NCBI GenBank assembly: GCA_028023455.1
Contig: JAQFVV010012508.1
Span: 3,219,877 to 3,283,876, forward strand
DNA: 64,000 bases
Origin: Epiperipatus broadwayi
Taxonomy: Eukaryota; Onychophora; Udeonychophora; Euonychophora; Peripatidae
Direction of reading: 5' to 3'
Part shown: piece after piece, positions 33,340 to 43,892 of the stretch
Numbering within the stretch: the stretch's first letter is position 1
Layout: every line of letters starts with the position of its first letter
Translations under genes and position numbers: made by a program
Notes under the pieces: generated by a model
Told to the model about the DNA's origin: nothing
What the model saw: the letters and a program-made list of their open reading frames with translations, nothing else
Database searches by the model: none

Positions 33340-33662
33340 TGTTTATACACAAACAAAAAAAAGTGCTTTGAACTTGGTGTTGAACTCAACAGTCGAGAAG
33401 AAGTTATGTCCTGGAAATGTAATGTTAATTATATACTTTATAGCTATCGTTTGGGCATACATACTCTCCGAGTATGTTCTTCTCTGCCTAAGAGGCCGGT
33501 GTTTCGAATACACATATTCGAACCCGGTTCAATATATATATATATTTTAACGGTTTACAAACAATTACAAACAATCCTTAAATCCACAGAAGTACTTTTG
33601 GTTACTTTCTAACTGCCTCAACTGCCATTAAATTCAAAAACCAAAAGTGGAAGCAAACGTCA

Positions 33663-34619
33663 TCAATTCAAATTCCACGAATCTCGTATTTTAATGTTAG
33701 AAGCTTGTCGATTTATTAAATGCGTTTTATTCCTGTTTGTAAAAATTGCCTCTTTAATTTTTCTTTTACTATGGTTTCTCTCTTCATGAAGAATTTTCAC
33801 ATTTTCAAAATTAAATTTAAATTTATATTTACATATTTTTTCATGATCAAAGAAAACTGAAGGAGATATTAAATCACCATTATTTTTATTTTGTACATGC
33901 TTATATAACAATTCATGTTCCTTTAATCTTTTCTCAATACTGCACCTAGATTCACCTATATATGATAGCATACAATCACAAAAAATTTGATATATGACAT
34001 TACTTTTTTGCTTGATAGGTATGACATCCTTAGAATTATTGACTAATTTATTAATATTGTTTGGAACATAGAATGAAACATTAAACACATTCTTATATAA
34101 ATCCTTAAAAAAATTTACTTGTGGATTTGAAATTAATGGAATAGATATCCATTTTTTACTATTAATCTTCATTTCTTTTAAATTATAATAATTTCTTTTA
34201 AATTGACATAAAGTATTGTTTATTTGTTCCATTTTATAACCAACACCAAGCAATTCCTTGGCAAATATCTCAATATTTTTCAGTTTATCACTTTGGTAAT
34301 GACATAATTTTTCATTCAAAAACAAAAAAGATTTAAAACTTGCCATCTTATGCATCATTGGTACTTTTGATTTACAATTTATATATCCTCTTTTTTTCAG
34401 TGGCTTAATTATTAGTTTATAATTTAATATACTGTTATCTCTTGTGATCATTAAATCTAAATAGTTAATCTTATTGTCTTGTTCTTTTTCAATAGTCCAT
34501 TTCAAGCCATTCAACTTATTTAATTCCTCTATAAGCAAATTTATACTATTAGTATTTCCACAAACAAAAACATCATCCACATATCTTTTGTAAATTTTAA
34601 TATCTCCAAAAATACACAT
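33663..34619 (-). pseudogene. PLE reverse transcriptase end plus GIY-YIG endonuclease
   Basis: A 318-codon open frame. It starts within RT: IYKRYVDDVFV is motif C with both catalytic aspartates, and INYLDLMI is the motif D/E region of Penelope-type RTs. A linker rich in Lys and Asn follows (about residues 100-200). Then VIYQIFCDCMLSYIGESRCS and IEKRLKEHELLYKHV form a GIY-YIG nuclease: the VIY and YIG motifs, the catalytic Arg in KRLKEH, and the C-x-C pair typical of PLE nucleases. NRQASNIKIRDSW closes the domain. The nuclease core looks intact. The frame is separated from its upstream part by a frameshift near 34600-34620. Confidence 0.88.
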
Positions 34620-34850
34620 TTAAAATACTACTCTCATATGTAGATAAAACAAAATTGCAAACTTGTGCAACTACAGGCAAACCCATAGGCCAACCTTTAG
34701 TCATTTTATAATATTGACCTTCAAAAGATGCAACAATGTTATCATTAAAATTTTTTAAAGAATCAATGATAAATTTTATCATATATTTACAAATATTTTT
34801 ACTTTTTAATGCATGTTCAATTATTTTTGTGAAATTAACGGATATTTTAT
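34597..34850 (-). pseudogene. PLE reverse transcriptase, central piece
   Basis: In a different frame from the downstream piece. GQYYKMTKGWPMGLPVVAQV is RT motif B (the G-P-MG-P core) and VCNFVLSTYESSIL is the helix before motif C. The frame runs on into non-homologous residues (NVYFWRY) while the next frame resumes with CIFGDIKIYKRYVDD, which locates a one-base indel near 34618. Confidence 0.82.
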
Positions 34851-34992
34851 TATTATATATATATTGTTCTAGTTTCTAGTCTCCCAGCCCTCCAGCCATA
34901 AGCTTGAAACCATCTGGTCTGGAGGTGGGGATAACGATAGAGTTTTTAAATTCTATCTATTTTGGCACTTGTAAAAACAAAGCTTCTTTAGA

Positions 34993-35110
34993 GCTATTAA
35001 TAAACTCCATCTAGTGATATATATATATATATATATTTACAGATTACATACATAATGTTTGCTAGTGATATATATATATATATTATTTACAGATTACATA
35101 CATAATGTTT
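34993..35110 (+). repeat. Tandem duplication, about 55-bp unit
   Basis: Two copies of AGTGATATATA..., an AT run, then TTTACAGATTACATACATAA and TGTTTGCT. The copies differ only in the length of the TA run. Confidence 0.85.
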
Positions 35111-35119
35111 GCTATACTG

Positions 35120-36100
35120 TACACCTGATATGTTAGCTTGGTATAACATATAAAATTATTTAAAAAGTTTATGAGCAAACAATTTTTTTAAGATTTGGTG
35201 ACTATAACAGAGATATATCTAAATATCTGGTGGAAGTGTATTATAAAGTTTGTACCAATGATAAATTCAGATAATTTTCTTATTTGATTAAATAACAAAG
35301 TGTAAAAAAATTTTGTCAGTTACGTATGACTATTTTTTAGAAGAAAATGCCCAATTTTATTGTTTAAAGTATTAACTTTCAAGTCTGCTAGGCCCTGAGT
35401 TCAAACTCAGTTATTACTTAAAATTTCCTATTATAATATAGACAGTTATAAAAAGTAAAGACAGTATATACTTAAGCAAATTAAGCCATGAAATCATATA
35501 CATATGAAACGAACTGTGGACTTAAAAAAATTGAAAGAATTTTGAGAAGAGATTCCAAAGGTGAGTTTTACTGAAACTCAAAAGATTTAGAAAGAAGAAT
35601 ATTTTCAAATATTTACTCATTTTCTCTCATCAAAAATGATTTAATAGAAATTTAGCATTATTTTATTATCCACACATTAGAAGAGAATGCATTATGCCGA
35701 ATTTTGTGCTCTATAATAATTATAAAGGCAAACAAATATTTCATTAATAATCAATAAATTCTTGTTGAAACGAAATTCTTTTTATATTATTCCTCCAATA
35801 ACAAATTGTATGCAAAATTATGCAAATTTTTTAAGCATAGTAATCACTTCAATCCCATAATAGTAAAGATTGCTTGTTAACATGATCCCTTTTATTATTT
35901 CCCATATTAGATAACTAATATCCATGTATTTGCTAATATAATAGAAAACAAAATACAATTCTTTGTTTATACAATTGTTTTTTAATACATCATCCTAAAG
36001 ACTAATTTTCATCAGAAAATACAACCAAATATAATATAATAGAATTTTTATATATGTAAGTAGAAGGATTTGAACTTAGGAATTTTCTGTCTATATTCAT
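35120..36100. other. AT-rich non-coding DNA
   Basis: No gene. A GAGTTCAAACTCAG block near 35397-35410 resembles a B box but lacks a matching A box. Confidence 0.45.
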
Positions 36101-36320
36101 CCCTCATTCCATCTCACATACACGTGAGAAAGATAAATGATCTCTGATATATGTATTTTATGCAGAACCATAACTCATCAGTTGGACCAGATCACAATCT
36201 CCCACACATATATACAATCAGTGCTCAGTTTACATTAAGATAACAATTTCTCAAACTTTAATAGATAGGCTTCAATCTTTACACCATTTCAACGATTCAA
36301 CTGCCGATTTCATTGTAAAA
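36100..36320 (-). mobile_element. F2 repeat, degraded left arm
   Basis: Shares the CAGTTGGACCAGATCACAAT, CCACACATATATACAATCAG and AAGATAACAATT blocks with other F2 copies. The hammerhead core CUGAUGA is intact on the minus strand (36175-36181), but stem II and GAA are lost, so no ribozyme is called. Confidence 0.6.
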
Positions 36321-36765
36321 CTGACGAAGAAACACTCAAAACCCTTATTGGATTTAATATTGTAGTCTCTAGACATCATGTCAATGTAACACCTCATAGA
36401 CTGAAAAATTCTAAGTTCAAATTCTGAATGTGTGTATATATATATATATATTTCAAAAACCAAATTTTTTGTACATTTAGACCATAGAAATACAGACCAA
36501 AAAGTAAAAAAAAAACCAAGTAAATGATTATGAAATAGCATGCAAATAAAAAAAGGATATATTTGAGTTAATGTTTGCACAGGAAACTTTTGTGACTTGT
36601 TTGTTGTTCCAAAAATAGACCATAGAAACCCAATTTGTCTAAAGTTCATAGCAGGGAAGATTAAAATGAGATGCTGTTAGTAGGTAGTATTAATATCAGT
36701 GTTTGAGTTTTATGAAATGATGAAAAGCAACAGCCACCCACTAAACAGCAAAGTTGCGGGGAGCT

Positions 36766-37185
36766 CTATCCAATTTCAATGGAGTCCCAGGTTTGTGCAG
36801 CTGTGAAGGGGTCAGCAGTGCGCATATCTCTATCCCTTTCCTTGTTTAGTATTTGGCAAAATGCTGTGAATATATTATTCAAGGTCTCAGCCTGGAACAC
36901 CAGATTACAGCGCAATGCCCAGATAGAAAAGTTAATTATGGTTGAAAGCCGGATCTCAGAGAATATGCCCTTTTCAATTGCTGTCTTGAGGTTCATTTCA
37001 ATTTGATTTCTTGTCATGTTTTGTTGAAAAAGAGTTCTTAAATTGTTCAAAGTTGTGCGTTCGAAAAGGAAGTGATCGGTAGTCTCTTCCTGTCTTTGAC
37101 ACAATGTGCAATTAGGGTCAATATCTTGCCCCCTTTTATAGTGGAGGAAGGCATTTGTTGGGAGGGCATGCAGGTTCGATTTCAA
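36766..37185 (-). pseudogene. LINE ORF2 C-terminal region
   Basis: The 139 residues include NCTLCQRQEETTDHFLFE, a C-x2-C...ET-H-F motif that is the C-terminal zinc-knuckle found in L1/Tx1-type and related LINEs (the last Cys is replaced here by Glu-Arg), and INFSIWALRCNLVFQ, the W-RC-VFQ block that normally follows. It joins the upstream RT frame by a frameshift at 37182-37185, where the two frames overlap by four bases. Confidence 0.75.
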
Positions 37186-38285
37186 TAGGAATCCACGATT
37201 TTTGGCGGCAACTTCCAGAGCTTGGTCATCCTTATCATTCGAGGGATGTTGATTGAAAGGCAGCTGGGGATCCTCTGTTTTTGATGGTCAAGAAGATCAA
37301 ACACTTCCCAATACACAAGTTTTCTTTGAAATAGGGTTGATGTTGGTTTGATGTTATCAAAGATAAAGTTGATCTGCTGTTGAAGGAGCAAGGCACGTCC
37401 TCTGGGGGGTGGCCGATCAGTAGGTTGAATGTCCTTTTCCGGAAGTGGGCATTGAGCACGTTCATTTTCCTTGAAGATGTTGTAGAGTACATTATGGATG
37501 CATTGTAAGTTGAATATAGTTAGCAAGTGTAGTGAGAGACCATTTAAAGTTTTGGGCTTTTGGAGGATTCTCAAGCTAATTACGGGTGATCGGCCCGCCC
37601 AACACAGTTTTCTACAGGTGGTTTCTACTTTGTTGATGAATACCTTGGTGGGGATGAACCCTGCCAAATAGTATATTATTTTTGGAAGAATGAGAGCATT
37701 TAAAAGGGCTACTTTCCCAAATAGGGAAAGGTATATTTTTGACAAAGATGCGATTGTGGTTTCAATTTTCTCTAATAATGAGTCCTGTATCTCTTTACGC
37801 ATCACCGTGGGTGTTTTTGATAGGTGAAATCCTAGAAATTTCTGTGGTGCTGCTTCAAATCCACCAGAGATCTTCTGGACAGTAAGAATTGACCAAATAG
37901 CTGATTTTTTTGGGTTGACAAAGAAACCAGATAATTTGGCATGGTGATCAAGAAGTTGTTTTAGCTTACCCAGTTCATCATGGGATGAAAGAAACACAAC
38001 TACATCATCCATATAGGAGATGTGATTGATGTTCTCATTAAGTAGTGGAACAGCGATACCAGAAAATGTGGCCTCGATGTTCAACAGCATTGGATTGATA
38101 TAGGCAGCAAAGAGAAGTGCACTCAGGGGAGAACCTTGGGGGATGGAGATGTAGAGCATAAAACCCGAGGCAATGCGACCATCTAGGGACAAGAACACTT
38201 CCCGATTGTAAAGAAGGTTCTCAATCATTTGAATGTATACGGGTGGTACATTTAGCTGTTCCAGAACACTGAGAAGAAACATCAA
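37182..38285 (-). pseudogene. LINE reverse transcriptase, C-terminal two thirds
   Basis: A 367-codon frame. SIPQGSPLSALLFAAYINPM is RT motif B with its QGSPLS signature, ISYMDDVVVFLS is motif C with both catalytic aspartates, and LSGFFVNPKKSAI is motif D. PQKFLGFHLS and the KVALLNALILPKIIYYLAG thumb segment follow. It connects to the upstream piece (38221-38985) by a frameshift within 38221-38285, just after motif A. The catalytic residues are all present, so the break is probably recent. Confidence 0.88.
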
Positions 38286-38985
38286 TTCTCACGGAGTCGA
38301 ATGCCCCAGCTATATCAAGTTGGACTGCAATGGGCCGGGACTTCCTTTGTCTCCGCACATGATCGACCAGAAGTCTGAAGCAGCTGACAGCGTCAGATGT
38401 TGAAGTGCCTTTTTTTGCAAATTGATAGCGTGAAAGTTGTTTAATTATGTTATATTGAATCTTGTCTTTAATGATGCTCTCGATGATCTTTGTCAATAGA
38501 GGAATCATCGAGATAGGACGCAGGTTATTGAGATCTGGTTGTGCATCTCGCTTCTTTAAAAAGGGTACCATGGAGATGGGACATAGGTTTATTAGGTGAT
38601 GACTTCCAGTGGCGATGAGGTCTATCATTCCGTGGATTACTGGGATAGTAAAAGCTCTTAGGTGTAAAAGTAAAAATCTGGGAATTCCATGCATGCCAGG
38701 ATGGACACTTTCTGGGAGTGATTGCAGTTTGTCAAGAATATCACCATCTGTGATGTTATGTTCCATAGGGTTGTTAGTAACAAAAACTTTACAGATGTTA
38801 GTGACACCAATAGGTTGTAATTTTCTTTTGTAAAAGTCTCTTATTTTGGAAAGCATGGAGAGGCCGATATATTGTTTACTGTGTATCTTGATCGATGAGG
38901 GTGCCTTGTTTTGTTGGTTGGATCCTAGGGCCCATCTGATGTAACCTCGAGTCCAGCAGTGTTGATATGCTAAGTAACTGCGCAT
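38221..38985 (-). pseudogene. LINE reverse transcriptase, N-terminal part
   Basis: Contains NLRPISMIPLLTKIIESIIK, the RPIS block before motif A, then YQFAKKGTSTSDAVSCFRLL and AVQLDIAGAFDSV, which is RT motif A with the catalytic Asp. The RPIS-like stretch appears twice (LINLCPISMVPFLKKRDAQP just before), a short internal duplication. Starts at a stop immediately after the endonuclease frame, so the ORF2 break at 38985/38986 is a nonsense or frameshift mutation rather than a natural boundary. Confidence 0.85.
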
Positions 38986-39999
38986 TCATTTAATTGATAG
39001 GTATTCAGCCAGGGATTGTTGGGTAGCTTTGTATTGTAGTTTAAGGTGAGTAATTTCTTGGATATTTTGCCTTTGTATGGGCAAATGTTTAAGTGTGTCG
39101 GCTATCTTGTCCAATTGACTTAGTAATTTGAGGGGACCTTTATTATGAAGAGTGCATTTATGAATATGTGATTGTAGAATATTTATGAAGTTATTCCATT
39201 TATCACATGGTGAAAGTGTGTTTATATTAACAGAGTTGAATGATATGTAAATCTCAGAGATGAGTTGTATAGTGGCAGATTCCTTTGTGAGGATCCTCAT
39301 TGTTCGTGGAATGTTGCCATATGAATGTGTGTTATCCACAATTCTGATAAGGACCTCTAGTGCCATGTGGTCCGTAAAGACAACAGGCCACAGGTTAGCT
39401 TCAATAAAGGGAGCAAGTGAAGGAGAGAAGTATAAAAGATCAATGAGGGACTTAAACCGTGATGAATAGAATGAGAAGGCAGACACATCAAAAAGCTGTC
39501 TTCCACTTGTAAAGGTGTTGCTCAGTGATTTTAAGTGACTCCTTTCAAAAGAATCGTATGTATGATTAAAGTCACCCAACATCAATGCAGGAAAAGGGTT
39601 AGTTCTTAAGACCGCGTTGATAGTGTGGATGATTCTATAGATTATATCTGATGCTTTGGTCATGTAAACATTTATTATGTTAAGTGTCCATCCATTTACC
39701 TGTATAATGGCTATGAGGCAGTTAGAGTCTATATGAATTATTTTGAAAAAGGTTATTTTAGATTTTTTATTAAAAAGAATTGCTACTCCACCAGATGCAG
39801 AGGAGGAGAAGGAATAATGGAAGTATCCAAATTTTTGTATTCTCTGTATGATGTTTTGGTCAGATAGTGTGTGAAGTTTTGTTTCATTGAGGCAAAGAAC
39901 ATCAGGTGTATTATGCTTAAGCCAGAATGATAATGCTTGGATTCTGCCAAGGGAGTTCATGCCTCTGATGTTAATCGATGTTATGTTGAAAGTCATCAT
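38986..39999 (-). CDS. LINE ORF2 apurinic-type endonuclease
   Basis: A 337-codon frame starting MMTFNITSINIRGMNSLGRI. The order is that of LINE endonucleases: FNITSINIRGM (first strand with the conserved Asn), VLCLNETKL with the catalytic Glu, SASGGVAILF, ALMLGDFNHT with the catalytic Asp and Asn, and TDHMALEVLI with the conserved Asp-His. All catalytic residues visible are intact. This is the best-preserved frame in the element and begins about 10 bases after the ORF1 region. Function would be nicking target DNA for reverse transcription. Confidence 0.9.
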   Translation of the reverse strand: MMTFNITSINIRGMNSLGRIQALSFWLKHNTPDVLCLNETKLHTLSDQNIIQRIQKFGYFHYSFSSSASGGVAILFNKKSKITFFKIIHIDSNCLIAIIQVNGWTLNIINVYMTKASDIIYRIIHTINAVLRTNPFPALMLGDFNHTYDSFERSHLKSLSNTFTSGRQLFDVSAFSFYSSRFKSLIDLLYFSPSLAPFIEANLWPVVFTDHMALEVLIRIVDNTHSYGNIPRTMRILTKESATIQLISEIYISFNSVNINTLSPCDKWNNFINILQSHIHKCTLHNKGPLKLLSQLDKIADTLKHLPIQRQNIQEITHLKLQYKATQQSLAEYLSIK

Positions 40000-40018
40000 T
40001 GATAGTAAAACCGCTCTC

Positions 40019-40944
40019 TCATGTGGGAGAGTTTGCCTGATTGGAATGTGATCCAGTTTCTAAGACCATAATATTCTGTTCCAGCATCAAATTGGTGGGG
40101 TGATGATAAGGTTCAGATTGTATTAGGTTCTTAGATAAGTTGAGGTCTGGTGGAATAGGTTCAGGAATAGGCCACAATGATAGAGATAAGTCTATCAGTA
40201 AGCATTCATTATCATTTTCATGTTGACATGAGGCCACTTTATTTTGAGACAAGGGGTCAATCAGTTGTATGTTGTTATCTTGGTCTATTGTTTTTGTTTC
40301 ATTTGTGAGGTTATACGAACTTGTGACTTTTGGAGAACGGTCTCTTCATTTTTTTTCACAAAGTCTATTTGGTGGGGGAATATTAGTCTTTGTTGCACCT
40401 CGAAGATTGTCACATTCATTGCTATTGTTACTTTCTTGTGATTGTTCAGAGCTATTGTTTTTTTTTATGTTTTCTTTTACATGGGATTCTGTTGCTGGCC
40501 ATTGTAGTGTCACTTTGTTCAGCATCGGTGTCCATGTCTGTTTGGCTGATTGTTGCTGTATCTGATGATTATACGCAATTGTCATTGGTATGCAGCTGTT
40601 CAGGAGTGAGTTGAAATTGTTCTGTTTCCAAGGAAGTTTTATCATTAGGAATTTTTGATGATGATGTAGTGTGATCTGTGGTATTGCTAGTGATATATTG
40701 TTGCTTGAGACTTGGGTATGTATTTGTTAGATGTTGATTTTCTTGATCGCTATCACATTTGTGGAATTTGTACCAAATCTCTCCACAAATTATGCATTTT
40801 CTCTCTTGACAATCTTTTTTTAGATGGCCTCTCTGCCTGCAATGGAAGCATTGGGGTGGAAGGCCACGAAAGATGATGTTGAGTGGAGATTCGCCATGTT
40901 GAATTAGATATGGGACTTAGTATAGGCTTTATTACAGAGTCCAT
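40019..40944 (-). pseudogene. LINE ORF1 with CCHC zinc knuckles, several frameshifts
   Basis: Translating the minus strand from about 40918 gives PYLIQHGESPLNIIFRGLPP, then QCFHCRQRGHLKKDC, a CX2CX4HX4C knuckle (about 40807-40850), then KCIICGEIWYKFHKC, a second Cys/His cluster. A Thr/Ser/Asn-rich tail runs to a stop near 40572, and other frames continue to 40019. The ATG at 40944 is in a different frame from the knuckles, so the start is separated by an indel near 40920. It would be the RNA-binding protein of the element. RRM-like residues before the knuckle are suggested but truncated. Confidence 0.75.
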
Positions 40945-41146
40945 TTTAGCACCGTAATTAATAAACGTTATTAAATTTAATGTTTCAAAACTACTTTGAA
41001 GTAGTAAATCACGCTAAATAATTGCATAGAATAATAAAGATTGTACTCACAGATATAGTTTTGTAATTTTCTCTCAAATTTTTCCCTTTTTAGTGCAAAT
41101 ATATTCACATCAGATGAGAGATGATGCAGAAGATCTGCATTCAGAG

Positions 41147-41154
41147 GCCGCCAT
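41147..41154 (-). promoter_or_regulatory. YY1-like box at LINE 5' end
   Basis: On the minus strand the extreme 5' end of the LINE reads TTTAATGGCGGCC. ATGGCGGC matches the core of the YY1 site that sits at the start of mammalian L1. The flanking bases differ from the full consensus. It lies at the expected place for an internal promoter. Confidence 0.35.
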
Positions 41155-41169
41155 TAAACCGGAAGTAAT

Positions 41170-41610
41170 ATATATATATATATAAGGAAATATTTAGATA
41201 TTTAATATTTTACCTTTCAAGGGTACTTTAGTCATTCTTTGACAATAAAATATTGATTACATTTGTTAATATTTTTCCTTTGACCACATGTAATAATTAA
41301 TTGTAAAATACAATTAAAACAACAGTCAAATAACCAATCATTACACAGGACTAAAAACTATATGTACAAGGCTAGAGATAATTTCATGTGGTTCACAGCA
41401 ATTACATATATACATAAATTCTTTAATTTTTAAATGAATTAAGTGTGTCATATTATAGCTTTGAAGATTGAGATAGAATTAACTAGGTTTCTACATATAC
41501 TTTGTATTCAATGACTTTTTTATTACTTTCTCTTACTGTTTCAAGCTTATCTGTAAAAGCATCTGAATATGTTCTACAGTTGTTATTGTAAACAAATATG
41601 AATCTTGTAT
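41170..41610. other. AT-rich non-coding DNA
   Basis: A TATATA run then AT-rich DNA. No gene. Confidence 0.5.
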
Positions 41611-41617
41611 GCCATAC

Positions 41618-41996
41618 TGCACCATCATCAACCATTATCAATCCACTGCAGGATGAAGGTTTCTCTAAGTTTAATCCATTTTCTCCTATCTTTAGCTTCT
41701 CTTCTCCACATCACTCCTGCACATTTTCTTATTTCATCCATCCATCTCACATGTGGTCTCTTTCTGGATCTTTTACATTCTCTTGGAATCCAGTTTAAGA
41801 TTTCAATTGTCCATCTATTATCATGTCTTCTAGTAATATGTCCAGCCCAACTTTACTTCAGCCTTTTAATTTTTTTAATGAAGTCAGTGACACTTGTTTG
41901 TTCTCTTACCCATATATTGTGTTTTCAATCTCTTCTTGTTACTCCCAACATGCATCTCTCCATACTTCTTTGAGTGGTCTGAAGCCTCTGTATTGC
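41618..41996 (-). mobile_element. RTE-clade LINE, 3' end only
   Basis: Minus strand, same 3' region as 7998-8575: the R-M-ML-VTRRD, IPRECKRSRKRPHVRWMDEI and KLRETFILQWIDNG blocks with the ATTGATAATGGTTGATGATG end. Truncated within the RT thumb. The plus-strand frames at 41598-41798, 41605-41973 and 41823-42140 are antisense shadows. Confidence 0.85.
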
Positions 41997-42363
41997 TCAT
42001 ATAGAACAGAAATACTGGCATGTACATGTAAAGGAAAAAAACCTTTACCAATGTTTTTAAGGAGATATTTAATATCTATATTTTTATTCCTAAGTATAGT
42101 TGATATCTCAGCCCTGACCTTATCAAGCCTGGACCAATAGTGAAAAATGTGAGATTGGGTTTCTGATTCCTTTTTGCAAAGAGACAGTCATCTGCATGTG
42201 TCTAAATGTGTCTTCTATAATAGTAAAAGAGCAGGTTCGTGTGACCAGTATCTAAATTTGTAACATAGTTATTTGTCAAGTTCAGTGTGGATTTTTCATA
42301 ATAATCTGTGACTGGATAAGGTATTGAATATACTTCCCAATAGTGATATTTATTTATTTCCAT

Positions 42364-42465
42364 ATGTCGAAGCATCGGCCGGGAAGCGAATCTGTGACAA
42401 CCGTATGCAAGCAACTGCTTGCTCACAAGGTGGCTGCGCTGACCTCTCAGCTACCAACACTTGAC
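42364..42465 (-). mobile_element. tRNA-derived SINE (minus)
   Basis: Minus strand: GTTGGTAGCTGAGAGGTCAG as A-box region, AGATTCGCTTCCCGGCCGA as B-box region and GATGCTTCGACATATGG as the family tail. About the same length as the two other copies. A partial ATTTATTT duplication flanks it. Confidence 0.72.
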
Positions 42466-42479
42466 ATTTATTTTTTGAA

Positions 42480-43755
42480 GGGGAATAAACAAGATTCTGT
42501 ATTTTAAAGAATGAGACTCTGAGGAATTTCAAATAACCAGTAATTGGAAGTGGTTTATTTGTTGGTATGATTTTAAAACTATTTCAAGATGAGGAAGTAA
42601 TCATGCCAAGATGTTAAGTGATTTTTGGATTCTAAATAGGTTTATTGAATGCAGCCCATGGTCATTATGTGATATTGAACATCGAAGCCTTTCGATTAAG
42701 ATTCTTGCAATTTTTTTTATCCCAGAGAAGTTTTCTACATAACATATGGATAAAGTATTTCTTAGTAATCTTTATTATAGGGGTAAAAATGTTTTTCTTT
42801 CCTGCTTTTCCCTCTAGTTAAAATTAACAACTACTCCATTTATCATACAAGATTGAATGGTTACATGGGTTGGCCATAAGCCAACTATCAGAAGAAAACA
42901 TCTAAGCCTGATTAGAATCTGACAAAAAAGGTTCCAAAGATTTAATTACATAGTGTGCAATGTTATGCCAATTCTCTCATTGGTATTGATTGTATAAGAT
43001 GGACAGGATAGCTATAGGGAGCTTGAAAGTCTGAGTTCAAATCCCTTCTAATTATATTAAGATAAATATATAGTGGATCAAGAACTGAAATTCCTATATA
43101 ATGCCTTTTTTGCTGATGAAAATTATTTCTAAAATATCTTAATTCTTCATATCTGAGACTCCAACCAATAGTGGCAGTCTTTTATATATCATCACAGACA
43201 ACAAATCTGGATAATAAAATGTAAATGCCCCCCCCCCCATAATCTAATTGCGATCCATTCCTATATCCTTGTATATTGTATATTCATCTCTCATTTTTAA
43301 TTCTTCAAAAACTCAATTTTTTGTTTAAATATTTTTAAGTAAAAATGTTTCTAGTGATTTTTAGCTATAAACCGACATTTTCTTTTTCTTTATTAAATAA
43401 TTTCTTATCTACTGATCTGGAATAAGATCGTTATGAGTTCTGTTGGTACTTTTATTTATTTTAGTAGAGAATGTATTCTCAAATCATGTCGTGAATTTTA
43501 ATCTAGCACATAACCAATAATATATTGATTTCAACGTTTTTGTCTGACATTTATAGAAATGAATATTTACTAAGAGTTGACAGTAAATTTTCAGATGGTT
43601 ACAAATATAAAATATTTTTCTTAAATTTTTTATATACTTTATTTATTGATGCAATAAACATATATATATATATAATTTTTGAAAATGTAGTTTTTAAAAT
43701 ATGTATATGTGTTTATGTTAATTGAACCACTTATTTTAAAACTATTAATATTCAA
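42480..43755. other. AT-rich non-coding DNA
   Basis: No gene. A C run at about 43229-43238 and a GAGTTCAAATCCC B-box-like block near 43034-43046 are isolated. Confidence 0.45.
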
Positions 43756-43775
43756 AACTCAAAACTATCTCTTTT

Positions 43776-43877
43776 TGTCTTGCGTTGTTGGCCGAGAGGT
43801 GTCGCAGCCGCCATGCAGGCGGGTGGTTGGTTGCAGACGGTTGTGGGTTCGCGTCCCGGCCGATGCTATGACATAAG
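43776..43877 (+). mobile_element. tRNA-derived SINE, 102 bp, 15-bp target duplication
   Basis: Flanked by AAAACTATCTCTTTT (43761-43775 and 43878-43892). GTTGGCCGAGAGGTG is a good class II tRNA A box (Leu/Ser type), GGGTTCGCGTCCCGGCCGA is a strong B box, and a long arm between them fits a class II tRNA. It ends GATGCTATGACATAAG. It is the best conserved of three copies (also 11730-11831 and 42364-42465). Expected to be transcribed by RNA polymerase III and moved by a LINE enzyme. Confidence 0.88.
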
Positions 43878-43892
43878 AAAACTATCTCTTTT

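Larger units (their letters stand above)
33663..34860 (-). mobile_element. Penelope-like element, 5'-truncated
   Basis: Minus-strand element holding the distal half of the reverse transcriptase and a complete GIY-YIG endonuclease region. It is cut off upstream near 34860 in an AT dinucleotide run, so RT motif A is missing. It is much better preserved than the plus-strand copy at 26949-27933 and is distinct from it in sequence. Confidence 0.88.
36690..41165 (-). mobile_element. L1/Tx1-like LINE, nearly full length
   Basis: About 4.5 kb on the minus strand with all expected parts in order: a GC-richer 5' end (near 41165), an ORF1 with CCHC knuckles (40019-40944), an apurinic-type endonuclease (38986-39999), a reverse transcriptase (37182-38900) and a C-terminal zinc-knuckle region (36766-37185). 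Several frameshifts and stops break the frames. Base composition is closer to balanced than anything nearby, suggesting a fairly recent arrival. Clade call rests on architecture and motif style and is tentative. Confidence 0.85.

Noticed and set aside
36142-36186. Hammerhead in the F2 copy at 36.1 kb
   Set aside because: CUGAUGA is intact, but stem II no longer pairs and GAA is AAA. No ribozyme feature was called.
41598-42140. Plus-strand frames of 60-122 codons with Ser/Leu/His-rich residues
   Set aside because: Antisense of the minus-strand RTE fragment, whose own frame carries the recognisable motifs.
43034-43046. Isolated B-box-like GAGTTCAAATCCC (also near 35397 and 36406)
   Set aside because: No A box at the right distance and no tRNA fold; not enough to call a SINE or tRNA.
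43776-43877. Functional tRNA gene
   Set aside because: A and B boxes are good, but the acceptor stem does not pair, and target duplications show that it is a retro-inserted copy.
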